64,000 nucleotides of DNA from Candidatus Iainarchaeum sp. (GCA_028691435.1 JAQUZG010000001.1:18206-82205); one strand, 5' to 3'; positions 33,524 to 42,893 are shown, counted from the first letter of the stretch. Notes: generated by a model from the sequence alone, not told the origin. Numbers and translations are program-made.

Positions 33524-33874
33524 ATGAATTTTAATAAGATGGGGCAAGGTTCACTTGAATACTTGTTAATTATTGGTGTTGCGATTTTGGTTGCTGCAGT
33601 TGTAATATTTACGCTTATACAGGCTGTTTCACAAGGTCAAAATACAAGTGAATCTAATTTATCAGACTATCAAAAAAATTCTTTTTTAGGAAAATCTCAA
33701 ATAGTTAAAAGTTTGGGGTATGATTATGCAGTAGCTACTATTGATGGGGTCCGATATTATGTGGATGTAACAAAAAGTAGTCCTGTAATAACTACTGTTA
33801 AGCCAGCTGATAGTGATGAGTTAAACACATATCCTGTTGAAATTGATTTATGTACTGATGCGTACTGTCAATGA
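33524..33874 (+). CDS. Class III type IV pilin, paralogue B
   Basis: 116 residues: leader MNFNKMG, cleavage before QGSLEYLLIIGVAILVAA, then a globular domain unlike that of paralogue A (IVKSLGYDYAVATIDGVRYY) and a C-terminal CTDAYC. GTGATTTT precedes ATG. 50 nucleotides of the N-terminal coding region (33545-33594) are identical to 33132-33181 of paralogue A, while the rest has diverged, which suggests domain swapping or gene conversion. Confidence 0.85.
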   Translation: MNFNKMGQGSLEYLLIIGVAILVAAVVIFTLIQAVSQGQNTSESNLSDYQKNSFLGKSQIVKSLGYDYAVATIDGVRYYVDVTKSSPVITTVKPADSDELNTYPVEIDLCTDAYCQ

Positions 33875-33925
33875 AATTAACAATTAATTTATATACTTCT
33901 TTTTATATTATTTTTGTGTGATATT

Positions 33926-34207
33926 ATGAATAATGCTCAAACTTCGTTAGAATATTTATTAATTATTGGACTTGCTGTTTTGGTTGCTGCTATTGTTATT
34001 ATGTTTGTTGTAAATATGCTTGGTACATCAACAGACCAAGGTGATATTGCAACGATGAAATATGAATGTACTGTGTTAAAAGCAGATGATCTAAGTCAAG
34101 ATTGTAAATGTATTAGATCAAATTTAACTGGTGCAAATTGTTGTAGTGGTAGTTCTCCAATTTCAACATTATCTCAAACAGTTAAATCAAATGTAACTTG
34201 TAATTAA
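33926..34207 (+). CDS. Class III type IV pilin, paralogue C
   Basis: 93 residues: leader MNNA, cleavage before QTSLEYLLIIGLAVLVAA, then a small Cys-rich domain (YECTVL, DCKCIR, ANCCSGS, NVTCN) with seven cysteines. The start at 33926 follows GTGATATT; an upstream alternative adds four residues only. The many cysteines suggest a compact disulfide-stabilised head. Confidence 0.82.
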   Translation: MNNAQTSLEYLLIIGLAVLVAAIVIMFVVNMLGTSTDQGDIATMKYECTVLKADDLSQDCKCIRSNLTGANCCSGSSPISTLSQTVKSNVTCN

Positions 34208-34216
34208 GGTGAAAAT

Positions 34217-34402
34217 ATGTCTCTACTAAATGAAGAAAAAGCTCAAGTTTCAATTGAATATCTTTTAATGTCAGTTTTTTCTATTTTATTAGCAATTACT
34301 GCTGCATTAATTGTTCAAACAATGCAAGATGTTTCAGATCAAGCAATAAAAGAAATTTCAAATATTCGTTCAACAGTAATTGAAAATATTTTAGTAAATT
34401 AA
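34217..34402 (+). CDS. Small class III pilin-like protein, 61 residues
   Basis: Leader MSLLNEEKA, cleavage before QVSIEYLLMSVFSILLA, then a helix and a polar end (AIKEISNIRSTVIENILVN). It closely resembles the 48-residue protein at 32893 in its leader (LLNEEKAQ). GGTGA stands 5 nt before ATG. Probably a minor pilin. Confidence 0.78.
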   Translation: MSLLNEEKAQVSIEYLLMSVFSILLAITAALIVQTMQDVSDQAIKEISNIRSTVIENILVN

Positions 34403-34438
34403 GTTAATTATTTAAACTTAAATTTGCTTTATTTTTTT

Positions 34439-35560
34439 ATGATTGAATCATTTTATTTAATTAATATTTTAGTTTCTTTAGTTGGACTAATTGTTGCGAC
34501 ATATACTGATTTAAAAAGTAGAATTGTGCCAAATCTGTTAAATTTTGGTTTAGTTGGATTAGGATTATTTATTTCTTTATCTTTTTCAATTTATTTATCA
34601 ATTACTACTAGTTCAATTAATTTTAATTTATTTTTTAATTCAATTTTTGGTTTAGTTCTTGGGTTTGTTTTTGGTTGGATTTTATGGAAAGTTGGCGTAT
34701 TTGCTGGGGGGGATGTTAAACTATTTATGGCTTTAGGTTCACTAAATTTTTTAACTCCAAATTTATTATTTTTTAACTCGCAAATTTCATTATTTCCATT
34801 TTTTGTTTTAACTTTGTTTATTTATTCATTATTTTCTTTTCTTCCATATGGTTTACTAATGGCTGTGTATAAATTAAAGAAAAATAAAATTCAAAGAAAA
34901 ATAATTTTTTCTAAATTAAAATTTGAATTAAAACAATCTATTTTTGGAGCAGCAGTGTTTTCTTCATTATCAATATTATTAGTTTCTTTTGGATTAAATT
35001 CTATTTTGATCTTTTTAATTTCACTATTTGTTTATGTTCTAATGAATTTTTTTAAAAAATTAAAATATGTTTTAGTTTTATTCATTGTTTTGGCTTTAAT
35101 TGTGAATACGTTTTTATTTGTTAATTTACTTTTGCAAACAATTTTTATTTTTTGTTTTGTTTTTACATTAATTAGACTTCTTTTTTCATTAAGTCAATTA
35201 ATGGTTGAAAAAGTAAATATTTTAGAACTTAAAGAAGGGATGATTCCTGCAAAAACATTGTTACTAAAAAACAAAAAAGTTGTTGAAGAAGATTTGTCTT
35301 TTTCAAATATTTTTAAGTTAGCAAAAATTGGAAAAATAAATGAATTATTCAAATCAAAAAATGTTATCGTTTCTTCAAGACGTGCTTGTGGATTAGATTT
35401 AAATGAAATTAAAGAATTAAAAAAACTTTATAAACAAAATTTAATTTCGAAAGATTTTTATATAAAAGATTCTATGCCTTTTGTACCAACCATGTTATTC
35501 GGGTATATATTTTGTTTGTTTATAGGGGATTATGTATGGGTATTAGTTGGGTTAATTTGA
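34439..35560 (+). CDS. Prepilin peptidase (A24, GxGD), extended form
   Basis: 373 residues, polytopic. Catalytic Asp are in ATYTDLKSRIVPN (Asp 24) and VFAGGDVKLFMA (Asp 92). After the peptidase core come extra membrane helices and a soluble section (MIPAKTLLLKNKKVVEEDLS) before the last hydrophobic segment; the same kind of insertion occurs in the 17464 gene. The ATG at 34439 was chosen; the upstream frame begins with TTG. Placed within the pilin run, it probably processes these pilins. Confidence 0.85.
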   Translation: MIESFYLINILVSLVGLIVATYTDLKSRIVPNLLNFGLVGLGLFISLSFSIYLSITTSSINFNLFFNSIFGLVLGFVFGWILWKVGVFAGGDVKLFMALGSLNFLTPNLLFFNSQISLFPFFVLTLFIYSLFSFLPYGLLMAVYKLKKNKIQRKIIFSKLKFELKQSIFGAAVFSSLSILLVSFGLNSILIFLISLFVYVLMNFFKKLKYVLVLFIVLALIVNTFLFVNLLLQTIFIFCFVFTLIRLLFSLSQLMVEKVNILELKEGMIPAKTLLLKNKKVVEEDLSFSNIFKLAKIGKINELFKSKNVIVSSRRACGLDLNEIKELKKLYKQNLISKDFYIKDSMPFVPTMLFGYIFCLFIGDYVWVLVGLI

Positions 35561-36069
35561 ATAAAAAAGGGCAAGCTTCTCTTGAATTTATTCTTATAAT
35601 GTTTGTAGTTTTACTTTTTATTTATTCAGTTACATTTCCAAATTCAGTTAAAGCTCGTTCAGCAGTAACTGACATTTCTCAAATTAGTACAATGGATAAT
35701 GAAATGTTAAAATTAGTTAATTCAATTAATAGAGTTTCTTTACTTTCAACTGGGTCTGCAGAAAAAATCAATCTTGCTATTCCAAATGATACAAATTTTA
35801 TCTGTTTTATTGTTGGTAATCAATCAGTTAGTGATATTATTGGATTTTCATCAAAAATCAATCAAGATGTTTCTTTTAATGGGTCAAAAACAATAAACCC
35901 TAATTCAAAATTAGTTCTTTGTCCAAATAATGTTTGTGATAAAAATTATGTTGCTAATGTGTATTCAGATTTAATTTTAGATTGTTCAGGATTAGCAGAA
36001 AATGTTAAATCAGGTTATTCTCAGTTTATGATTTCAAAAACTGGATTAAAAACTATTCAAATTAATTGA
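35536..36069 (+). CDS. Class III pilin-like protein, 177 residues
   Basis: Leader MGISWVNLNKKG, cleavage before QASLEFILIMFVVLLFIYSV, then about 145 residues with scattered Cys (NFICFI, LVLCPNNVCDKN, ILDCSG). The start at 35536 follows GGGGATT and overlaps the end of the peptidase gene. It is larger than the pilins at 33108-34207 and may be a tip or minor subunit. Confidence 0.78.
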   Translation: MGISWVNLNKKGQASLEFILIMFVVLLFIYSVTFPNSVKARSAVTDISQISTMDNEMLKLVNSINRVSLLSTGSAEKINLAIPNDTNFICFIVGNQSVSDIIGFSSKINQDVSFNGSKTINPNSKLVLCPNNVCDKNYVANVYSDLILDCSGLAENVKSGYSQFMISKTGLKTIQIN

Positions 36070-36074
36070 TTTTT

Positions 36075-36425
36075 ATGATATTAAAAAATAAAAAAGGGCA
36101 AACTTCAATTGAAGTTTTATTAATAATTATTGTTGTTCTAGTGATTACTACTTTTGTAGCTGTTGGGTATTTAAGTAATAATGATCAGTTAACTTCAACA
36201 TTTATTGCAAGAGACGATTTAGTTAAACTAGCATCAATTAATAATGAATCTTTTGTTATTCAATCTATAACTGCTGTTGATTTATCTAATAGTGGATTAA
36301 AAATTGAAGTGGTTACGGTTCCAAAATCAATGGGGTCAAATTTTAATCCTAGTGATTTAGATAAAATAAAATCAAAAATTATCTCTAAAACAAATTATTC
36401 CTCTGTTGAATTTAATTTTAATTAA
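36075..36425 (+). CDS. Class III pilin-like protein, 116 residues
   Basis: Leader MILKNKKG, cleavage before QTSIEVLLIIIVVLVITTF, then a polar domain without Cys. The ATG at 36075 is used; the frame extends upstream only to a TTG. It lies 5 nt after the previous pilin gene and ends the first pilin cluster. Confidence 0.75.
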   Translation: MILKNKKGQTSIEVLLIIIVVLVITTFVAVGYLSNNDQLTSTFIARDDLVKLASINNESFVIQSITAVDLSNSGLKIEVVTVPKSMGSNFNPSDLDKIKSKIISKTNYSSVEFNFN

Positions 36426-36491
36426 TTTAATTTCGTTTAATGTCTATTTTTTCTAATTATTTATAAACTCAATTTTTATACAAATTTTTTT

Positions 36492-36824
36492 ATGGATGAT
36501 AAACTCTTAGCAAAAATTTGTTTAGTTTTTTTATTAATTAATTTATTTTTTTTATTTTTTTATGAAACTGAATTTAAAAAATTATCAATTTCTACTCTTT
36601 TACTTAACGAAAATTCAAAAGGGTTAGTTTTTGGTAGAGTAGATTATGTAATAAAGTCCACACCTGTGACAATTTTCATTTTAAATGATGGTAATAAATC
36701 AAAAGTTTTTTATCCATCAACTTTTATTTTAAAGAAAAATGATTTTGTAAAGGTTTTTGCTAAATCTGAAAAATATGCTGATGAAATGGAATTATTTGCT
36801 TACAAAATAGTTTTAGACAATTAA
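36492..36824 (+). CDS. Membrane-anchored OB-fold protein
   Basis: 110 residues: one N-terminal membrane helix (LAKICLVFLLINLFFLFFY) and a beta-rich domain KGLVFGRVDYVIKS, VTIFILNDGNKSKVFYPS, LKKNDFVKVFAKSEKY that follows the five-strand pattern of a small OB-fold. No nucleic-acid-binding evidence beyond the fold. A TATA-like element about 26 nt before ATG suggests a leaderless start. The next gene, 25 nt on, is a membrane protein and may be co-transcribed. Confidence 0.6.
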   Translation: MDDKLLAKICLVFLLINLFFLFFYETEFKKLSISTLLLNENSKGLVFGRVDYVIKSTPVTIFILNDGNKSKVFYPSTFILKKNDFVKVFAKSEKYADEMELFAYKIVLDN

Positions 36825-36849
36825 TAGTTTATATTTTTTATTTGGCGAT

Positions 36850-37998
36850 ATGATGATTGGTGTTTTACTTGGAATTATATTTGGGGCGATTGCTGGTTTA
36901 ATCCCTGGTTTACATATAAATAATTTTGCATTAATTTTTCAAAATTTGCCTGTTGATTTTGATTTTTTATTGTTTTTCATATTATCTCTTGGTATCACTC
37001 AAACATTTTTAGATTTTATTCCATCTATTTTTCTTGGAATTCCTGCTAATGAAACTTATGAATCTCTCTTGCCCGGACATAGATTATTTATAGCTGGTCA
37101 AGGGTATAAAGCAATTATTTTAACTGTTTTTGGGGGTGTTTTTGCATTAATTATTTCTTGTTTAATTTTACCTTTTTTTATCTTATTTATTCAGACTTAT
37201 AAGTATTCGTTTCCACTGATTATTCCATTACTTTTAATTTTTACTTTAGTTATTTTAATTTTTAAAAAAAATACTTTACTAAATTTTTTTGTTGTTTTAT
37301 TTGCTGGTTATCAAGGATTAATTTTTCCAGACCAAATTTTTCCATTAATTTGTGGTTATTTTGGTTTAGCGTCTATAATATATTCATTAAATGAAAAAAA
37401 CAAATTTTATCCTCAAAGTTATTTTTGTGATTTTAATTTCACTTATATTAAATTTAGTTTAATTGGAGTAGTTGGTGGATTAATAGTTGCAATTTTTCCA
37501 GCAATCGGGAGTAATATTGCAGCATCAATAATTAGAATTTTTTCTAATGCTTTTAAAACTGAAGAATATTTAGTTATTCTTGGTGCAATAAACACTGCAA
37601 ATTTTTTCTTTTCTTTTTTTGTGTTTTATTATTTAGAAAAAGCTAGAAATGGGGCAATTTTAGTTTTAATGGACAAACTGATTTTTACAGAAAATTATCT
37701 TTTTTTTGGTTTAATAGTTTTATTGTTTAGTGGTTTTGTGGCAGCACTTTTAACAATACTAATTGCAAAAATATTTCTAACTAATTTAAAAAAAATTAAT
37801 ATTTACAAATTATCTAAATTGATTATTTTATTTATGGTTATTTTAGTTTTTTTATTTAACGGGTTTATTGGTTTAATTACTCTATTTTTTTCTACAATTC
37901 TTGGTTTATTTACTTTATCAAAAAATATAAATAGATCTTGTTTAATGGCTTCATTAATAATTCCAGTTTTATTTTATTATATTTTTCTTTTTATTTAA
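36850..37998 (+). CDS. Polytopic membrane protein, COG1784/TctA-like
   Basis: 382 residues with about ten membrane helices. The opening GIIFGAIAGLIPGLHINNFA and a second GGLIVAIFPAIGSNIAASI form the internal repeat with GLxPGxH-like motifs known from TctA/DUF112 and archaeal COG1784 proteins. Substrate unknown. GGCGAT precedes two adjacent ATGs, either of which may be used. Confidence 0.72.
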   Translation: MMIGVLLGIIFGAIAGLIPGLHINNFALIFQNLPVDFDFLLFFILSLGITQTFLDFIPSIFLGIPANETYESLLPGHRLFIAGQGYKAIILTVFGGVFALIISCLILPFFILFIQTYKYSFPLIIPLLLIFTLVILIFKKNTLLNFFVVLFAGYQGLIFPDQIFPLICGYFGLASIIYSLNEKNKFYPQSYFCDFNFTYIKFSLIGVVGGLIVAIFPAIGSNIAASIIRIFSNAFKTEEYLVILGAINTANFFFSFFVFYYLEKARNGAILVLMDKLIFTENYLFFGLIVLLFSGFVAALLTILIAKIFLTNLKKINIYKLSKLIILFMVILVFLFNGFIGLITLFFSTILGLFTLSKNINRSCLMASLIIPVLFYYIFLFI

Positions 37999-38391
37999 TT
38001 ATTTCATTTTTCCAAAAGTAATTTTTTTATTTAATGTATAATTATAACCTAGTGCACAAAGAATAGCAGTTATTTTTGCAATTATTGGGTTAATTAAAAA
38101 AAGATTTATACAACTTACAGTTATGAACCAATTAATTATTAACCCGCCAATAGAAATGATTATAAAAACCGTAAATTGTTCGTGTTTTTTTAAATATTTA
38201 TTTTTAAATGTAAATTTTCTTTGTAATATAAAATTGAATATTGCTGCAAAAATAAATGATAAAGGTGTTGCAAAAAAATAATTTAAACCAAAATTTAATA
38301 AAACACTAAAAATAATTATTTCAAAAATTGCTACAATTCCACCAAATAAACAATATTTAAAAAATTGTTTAATTTTATTTTGATTTAACAT
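37999..38391 (-). CDS. GtrA-like membrane protein
   Basis: 130 residues with four hydrophobic helices: FFKYCLFGGIVAIFEIIIF, FFATPLSFIFAAIFNFILQR, FTVFIIISIGGLIINWF and AKITAILCALGYNYTLNK. This is the GtrA/DPMS-associated pattern (N-terminal FxxFxxVG, FxxxRxxxF). Such proteins help move polyprenyl-linked sugars across the membrane. It follows the glycosyltransferase gene by one nucleotide, so the pair is an operon. Confidence 0.88.
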   Translation of the reverse strand: MLNQNKIKQFFKYCLFGGIVAIFEIIIFSVLLNFGLNYFFATPLSFIFAAIFNFILQRKFTFKNKYLKKHEQFTVFIIISIGGLIINWFITVSCINLFLINPIIAKITAILCALGYNYTLNKKITFGKMK

Positions 38392-38392
38392 A

Positions 38393-39073
38393 TTATAACC
38401 TGTTTCTAATTAATTTATTTATTATTATAAATGCGTCTTTGAAATTAAGTTTACTTTCCCCAAGTCTTTTTTCATAATTTATTGGAAATTTTTTAATTTT
38501 TAATTTTAATTTATTTGCAGTGCTAAATAAATCTGCTTCTAATTCAAAATTTTTAGCAGTTAAATTATTTTGTAATTTCTTTAAAGCGCTGCCTTTAAAT
38601 ATCCAATATCCTGTACAAATATCTCTTGTTGGATTTAAATAAAGAATTGATCCTATAAAACTAATTATTAAATTTCCTATAATGTGGGTCATATTTTTTA
38701 TTAATTCTTTTTTATTTCGTGAATTTTTACTTATGATTGGGCGTTTTCCCATAATAATATCGTAATTTTTATCAATCAGTTTATTGATTTCTTTTGGTAA
38801 ATAAGTCCCATCTCCATCGATCATGATGTATATTTTTTTATCTTCAATTTTTATTTTTTTTAGTCCATCTCTAAAACCATTTCCTTTACCTTTTCTAACA
38901 TCAATTACTTTTGCTCCAAGCAATTTTGCATTTTTTTTAGTGTTGTCTTTTGAAGGTCCATTAAAAACTATTATCTGATTAATTTTTTCTTTTTTAAATC
39001 CATCAATAACTTTTTTTATTCCGGTTTCTTCATTTAAACAAGGAATTAAAACAACTTTATTTGTATTATCCAT
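38393..39073 (-). CDS. Family 2 glycosyltransferase (dolichol-phosphate sugar synthase-like)
   Basis: 226 residues of GT-A fold: VVLIPCLNEETGIKKVIDG, IIVFNGPSKDNT, KGKGNGFRDGL and the metal-binding YIMIDGDGTYLP. No C-terminal membrane domain. With the GtrA partner it would make and flip dolichyl- or polyprenyl-phosphate hexose for protein glycosylation; the divergent GT-C gene at 39126 may use that donor. Confidence 0.9.
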   Translation of the reverse strand: MDNTNKVVLIPCLNEETGIKKVIDGFKKEKINQIIVFNGPSKDNTKKNAKLLGAKVIDVRKGKGNGFRDGLKKIKIEDKKIYIMIDGDGTYLPKEINKLIDKNYDIIMGKRPIISKNSRNKKELIKNMTHIIGNLIISFIGSILYLNPTRDICTGYWIFKGSALKKLQNNLTAKNFELEADLFSTANKLKLKIKKFPINYEKRLGESKLNFKDAFIIINKLIRNRL

Positions 39074-39125
39074 AATAAATTATGAAAAAAGTAAGTATTA
39101 AATATTAATTGTTTATTTTTAATTT

Positions 39126-41126
39126 ATGAAAGACAGGATATGGAATCTAATTTTCATTTTATTAGTTGCTTTTTTATGTTTAGAAATTGTGTGTGTTGCA
39201 TCTAATACAAAAGGTGTTATTCCTCAATGGGATGGTTATCATTATCTAGTTTTCTCAAAACAAATTTCTGATGCAGGGGGTATTCCTGGATGGAATTTTA
39301 CTGAATATTATCCGGAAGGTAGGCCTTATTTGTATCCGCCATTAATTCCAATTGTCATTTCAATTGTTTCAAAAATAACAACTTTTGATGAATATGTTGT
39401 AACTTATTTGTTATCTATAACAAATATTTTATTTTTTATTTTAATTTTTTATTTAATTTTAAATGCTAATTTCAAAAAAGAAATAGCAATTACTGCAAGT
39501 ATTTTATTGATATTTAATAGTGCTTTTGATTTGTGGAATGTATCAATGTTTGTTAGTCAAACTACTGAAATTTTATTATTTTTTTTGGTTGCTCATTTTT
39601 TATCTAGAAAAAGATATGTGGTAAGTGGGATAATTCTTGGAATTGCTTTTTTTACTCATGCGCATACTCCATTTTTAGCTATTCTTGGACTTTTTATTTT
39701 AGCCTTAATAGAAAAAGAAAAAAAGTTTATTTTAACTATTATTACTGCTTTGTTTATTGGGTCGCCATGGTTATTAAGATTTTTAATGAATTTAGATTAT
39801 ATTAGTCTTGGTAATAAATATCTTGATTGGTTATTTTTACCAAATGAGTGGACTGGAATGTTTTTATTATATGGATTTATGACAATCATAACAATTATTT
39901 TAATAATTTTAAATATTAAAAATTTAATTGCTGAATTTAAATCAAATGATTTTTTAAAAATAGTTTTTTTTATTTTTCTACCTTTTTGCTTGACTCTATA
40001 TTATATTGACAGAGTATTTATTTATCTTGCCCCAATAATCAGTATAATTTTATCAATTGCTTTATTCAAATGGAATAAAAAATATATTATTTTTAGTTTT
40101 CTTTTTATTGCAGGAATTTCATTATTAGTTTATTTAATATTTCAATTTCAAAAACCGGGATTTTATCAAACTCAATCATTTTCTTTAATAATTCATTTAA
40201 TTTTATTTTTAATTCCTTTAGTGTTATTAAATCGAGTATTAAATTATTTAAAACGTAAGAAAATTGTAATAAATATTAGTGAAAAAAAATCATCACAAAT
40301 GATTGTTATTGGAAAAAATGAACAAAAACTAATTTCAAATATTTTTATATTTATTGTAATTTGTTTTTTTATTTTTTCAGTCGGGTCATCCCCATTATCA
40401 CACATATTTTCTTTTTTTAATGGTCAAGATTCGTTAAGACAAGAAAAAGGGTTTATTGAAACTTGTCAATGGATAAAAGAAAATTATCCTAATGGTATTA
40501 TTGCTCAACCAGCTACTCAACAATATCTTGAACAAGTAATGTTTTACTGTAATTATATTGGAATAAAATCTAAAACTGGACCAGTTGTTGAATTTACTAA
40601 AGATGGATTTATGACTGGATTAAAAGGCGCAACAATACTGATTGATGGCCAATATACTTCTTTTTTTCCAAATACTTTTTCTTTTAAAAAAGGAAATTAT
40701 GCAGTATATAAAATCATTAATATGAAAGAATATCCAATTTTAATAAATAACTTTGATAAGAATGTACTAAAAGTCACTTTAAATTATATGGGTATGAAAA
40801 AATCAATTTTAATGAAAAATAAGTTAATTTTATTAATTTCAATTGATTTTAATAAGGTTTATTTTTATGATGAAAATAATACTCTTTTATTGTCTTTTAA
40901 TTATCCGTCAGAAAGTTCAAAACCTTTAACTAAATTTAAATTTGATACATTTGCAAAAATTTCAATAGATATTAAAGATTCGAACTCTTCAATTTTAAAA
41001 GACTATTATTTAACTGTTAAAACAAATGAAGATGGAAAAATATTTTATCCCAATTTTAGTTTTAATGATAAATATATTTTTGTTCCCGATATGAATGGAT
41101 TAGTTGTTGTTAATAAATATGATTAA
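39126..41126 (+). CDS. GT-C type membrane glycosyltransferase
   Basis: 666 residues. An N-terminal helix is followed by a luminal loop with IPQWDGYHYLVFSKQISDAG and EGRPYLYPPLIPIV, which resemble the first-loop acidic motif of GT-C enzymes (ArnT/PMT/DUF2079 group). About ten to twelve helices follow, then a soluble C-terminal domain from about residue 430. It would transfer sugars from lipid carriers to proteins or glycans outside the cell. Divergent from the GT2-GtrA operon. Confidence 0.75.
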   Translation: MKDRIWNLIFILLVAFLCLEIVCVASNTKGVIPQWDGYHYLVFSKQISDAGGIPGWNFTEYYPEGRPYLYPPLIPIVISIVSKITTFDEYVVTYLLSITNILFFILIFYLILNANFKKEIAITASILLIFNSAFDLWNVSMFVSQTTEILLFFLVAHFLSRKRYVVSGIILGIAFFTHAHTPFLAILGLFILALIEKEKKFILTIITALFIGSPWLLRFLMNLDYISLGNKYLDWLFLPNEWTGMFLLYGFMTIITIILIILNIKNLIAEFKSNDFLKIVFFIFLPFCLTLYYIDRVFIYLAPIISIILSIALFKWNKKYIIFSFLFIAGISLLVYLIFQFQKPGFYQTQSFSLIIHLILFLIPLVLLNRVLNYLKRKKIVINISEKKSSQMIVIGKNEQKLISNIFIFIVICFFIFSVGSSPLSHIFSFFNGQDSLRQEKGFIETCQWIKENYPNGIIAQPATQQYLEQVMFYCNYIGIKSKTGPVVEFTKDGFMTGLKGATILIDGQYTSFFPNTFSFKKGNYAVYKIINMKEYPILINNFDKNVLKVTLNYMGMKKSILMKNKLILLISIDFNKVYFYDENNTLLLSFNYPSESSKPLTKFKFDTFAKISIDIKDSNSSILKDYYLTVKTNEDGKIFYPNFSFNDKYIFVPDMNGLVVVNKYD

Positions 41127-41184
41127 CTTAAGTCACGCACATATTTTAAAAAGTTCTATAAACTTTTTATTTTATATATCAAAT

Positions 41185-41568
41185 ATGAATAAAATAATAA
41201 AAATAAAAAAATCTGTACTTAATGATTGTTTCTTAGCTTCACAAAATTATTATCCTTTTGAATTTTCGTGTTTACTTTCAGAATCAAATGGAATAATTGA
41301 TGAATTTGTTTTACTTATGCAATATAATTCAAAAAATTCTTCATCAATTAATTTATTCAATAAACCGTTTGATTCTTCAATTATTGGCTCATTTCATTCT
41401 CATCCAAATTCTATTCCTTATCCATCAACAGCCGATAATAAATTTTTTAAAAGATTTAAAGTGAATATAATTTTATCTCTTTTTAAAAACCAACTTAATG
41501 AATTTGATTATTATTTTGAAATTTATGATTCTTTCTCAAAAAAATTAAATTATGAATTAATCGATTAA
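41185..41568 (+). CDS. JAMM/MPN-domain metalloprotease-like protein
   Basis: 127 residues. The JAMM motif is intact: Glu in YYPFEFSCLLSE (Glu 26) and HSHPNSIPYPSTAD with H-x-H-x10-D spacing. Archaeal relatives remove ubiquitin-like SAMPs; a substrate cannot be told here. The ATG at 41185 is chosen over an upstream extension because the latter runs through the end of the GT-C gene; a TATA-like TCTATAAAC lies about 28 nt before 41185. It is followed by the second pilin set. Confidence 0.82.
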   Translation: MNKIIKIKKSVLNDCFLASQNYYPFEFSCLLSESNGIIDEFVLLMQYNSKNSSSINLFNKPFDSSIIGSFHSHPNSIPYPSTADNKFFKRFKVNIILSLFKNQLNEFDYYFEIYDSFSKKLNYELID

Positions 41569-41658
41569 ATAATTTTTTTAATTATTAATTGATTTATTAA
41601 TTTTATTAATTTTTTTATCAAAAAGTAATATTAAAAAGTATAAAGTCATTATTTTATC

Positions 41659-42096
41659 ATGAGTTTTAGTATTAGTAATACTTTTGGTCAAATTTCAATT
41701 GATTTGATAATGACTTGTTTATTTGTAATTGTTTTATCATCATCATTTTTTTTTATTTCTTCAAATTTTAAAGAAAATCAAGAAGAAATAGCACTTAGAA
41801 ATCAGTTAAAATTAATTTCATCTGACTTAGCTGATTTTATTATTGTTTCAAAAACATTTGATTCAACTGAATTTTTTGCGGTTGATTTAGAAAAAAAAAT
41901 TGACTTGGTAACTTATGGTGGCAAAAAATATTTGCCAACTGTTACTATTTCAAATGATGAATTAACAGCGTCTCTTAATTTAACAATTAATGGTGCCCCA
42001 GTAGGGATTTCTGAAAAATCATATTTTGGAAATGATTTAACAAAAATTAAAATTGAAACCGTTAATAATCTGTTAAAAATTAGTGAGAAACAATGA
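41659..42096 (+). CDS. Class III pilin-like protein (second set, 1)
   Basis: 145 residues: leader MSFSISNTFG, cleavage before QISIDLIMTCLFVIVLSSS, then a polar domain with no Cys. The usual E of the QxSxE motif is D. Its stop overlaps the next start (ATGA). The set of four genes to 43180 is a tightly packed operon. Confidence 0.75.
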   Translation: MSFSISNTFGQISIDLIMTCLFVIVLSSSFFFISSNFKENQEEIALRNQLKLISSDLADFIIVSKTFDSTEFFAVDLEKKIDLVTYGGKKYLPTVTISNDELTASLNLTINGAPVGISEKSYFGNDLTKIKIETVNNLLKISEKQ

Positions 42097-42584
42097 ATAA
42101 AAAAGGACAAATATTTTCAATTGATTTTATCATTTCAATGATTGTTGTTATTTTTATGATTGGTCTTGTTTTTTATATTGCAAATTTAAATTCTTTTTCT
42201 CAAAATGAAAAAATAAATAAAGATTTGTTTTATTCACGAACTGAATCATCATTAATACTTTTAGTAAATAGTCCAAAATATGGTTGTTATATTGGAGATA
42301 AGTTATTACCATTTTCAATAAATTCTTCAAAATTAACTACATCTATACAATCTACTGATCTTTCTAAACATTTAGGTCTTAGTGATTATGATTTTAAAAT
42401 TGTTTATGCTAAGTCAGACCAAAATATTATTGTTGGAACAGCAGGTTATGATTTATCATCTTCTAAATCTAAAATAATTCTTGATTTAAATGTAGTTTTG
42501 TGTGATGGGGTAATTTTAAATTCAATTGATTCATATTCTAATTTAAAATATACTCAAATATATCTTGGAGTAATTGATAAATAG
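42093..42584 (+). CDS. Class III pilin-like protein (second set, 2)
   Basis: 163 residues: leader MNKKG, cleavage before QIFSIDFIISMIVVIFMIG, then a domain with Cys in KYGCYIGDK and DLNVVLCDG. GTGAG lies before ATG. Like its upstream neighbour it has D in place of the helix Glu. Confidence 0.75.
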   Translation: MNKKGQIFSIDFIISMIVVIFMIGLVFYIANLNSFSQNEKINKDLFYSRTESSLILLVNSPKYGCYIGDKLLPFSINSSKLTTSIQSTDLSKHLGLSDYDFKIVYAKSDQNIIVGTAGYDLSSSKSKIILDLNVVLCDGVILNSIDSYSNLKYTQIYLGVIDK

Positions 42585-42596
42585 TTTGGTGAAATT

Positions 42597-42893
42597 ATGA
42601 GTAAAGGGTTTATTTTTTCAGCAGAGTCACTTTTTGCGTTAATTGTTTTAGCCACTGCATTTTTAGTAATTTTTGTTTATCTGCCAAAAACTGATGTTAC
42701 TATTGAAAACATATTATTAATCAAACTTGAAAATACTCGTGCGATGAAAATTTATTCAAATAATATTTCTTCAATAGTTAATAATAGTAAAGATAAATTT
42801 TGTAATACTTATGATTTAAATATTTGTGATAATTCATTACCGCCTAATTGTGGCATTGAATCAAAAACAATTTGTCAAGAGGGATTTAAATGA
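42597..42893 (+). CDS. Class III pilin-like protein (second set, 3)
   Basis: 98 residues: MSKG, then FIFSAESLFALIVLATAFL, keeping the Glu five residues after the likely cleavage site. The C-terminal part is Cys-rich (FCNTYDLNICDNSLPPNCG, KTICQ). GGTGA stands 4 nt before ATG. Its stop overlaps the next start. Confidence 0.7.
   Translation: MSKGFIFSAESLFALIVLATAFLVIFVYLPKTDVTIENILLIKLENTRAMKIYSNNISSIVNNSKDKFCNTYDLNICDNSLPPNCGIESKTICQEGFK

Noticed and set aside
36066..36074. TTG starts extending several pilin and peptidase genes
   Set aside because: The ATG slightly downstream gives proper class III leaders or TATA/ribosome-site spacing, so the extensions were dropped.
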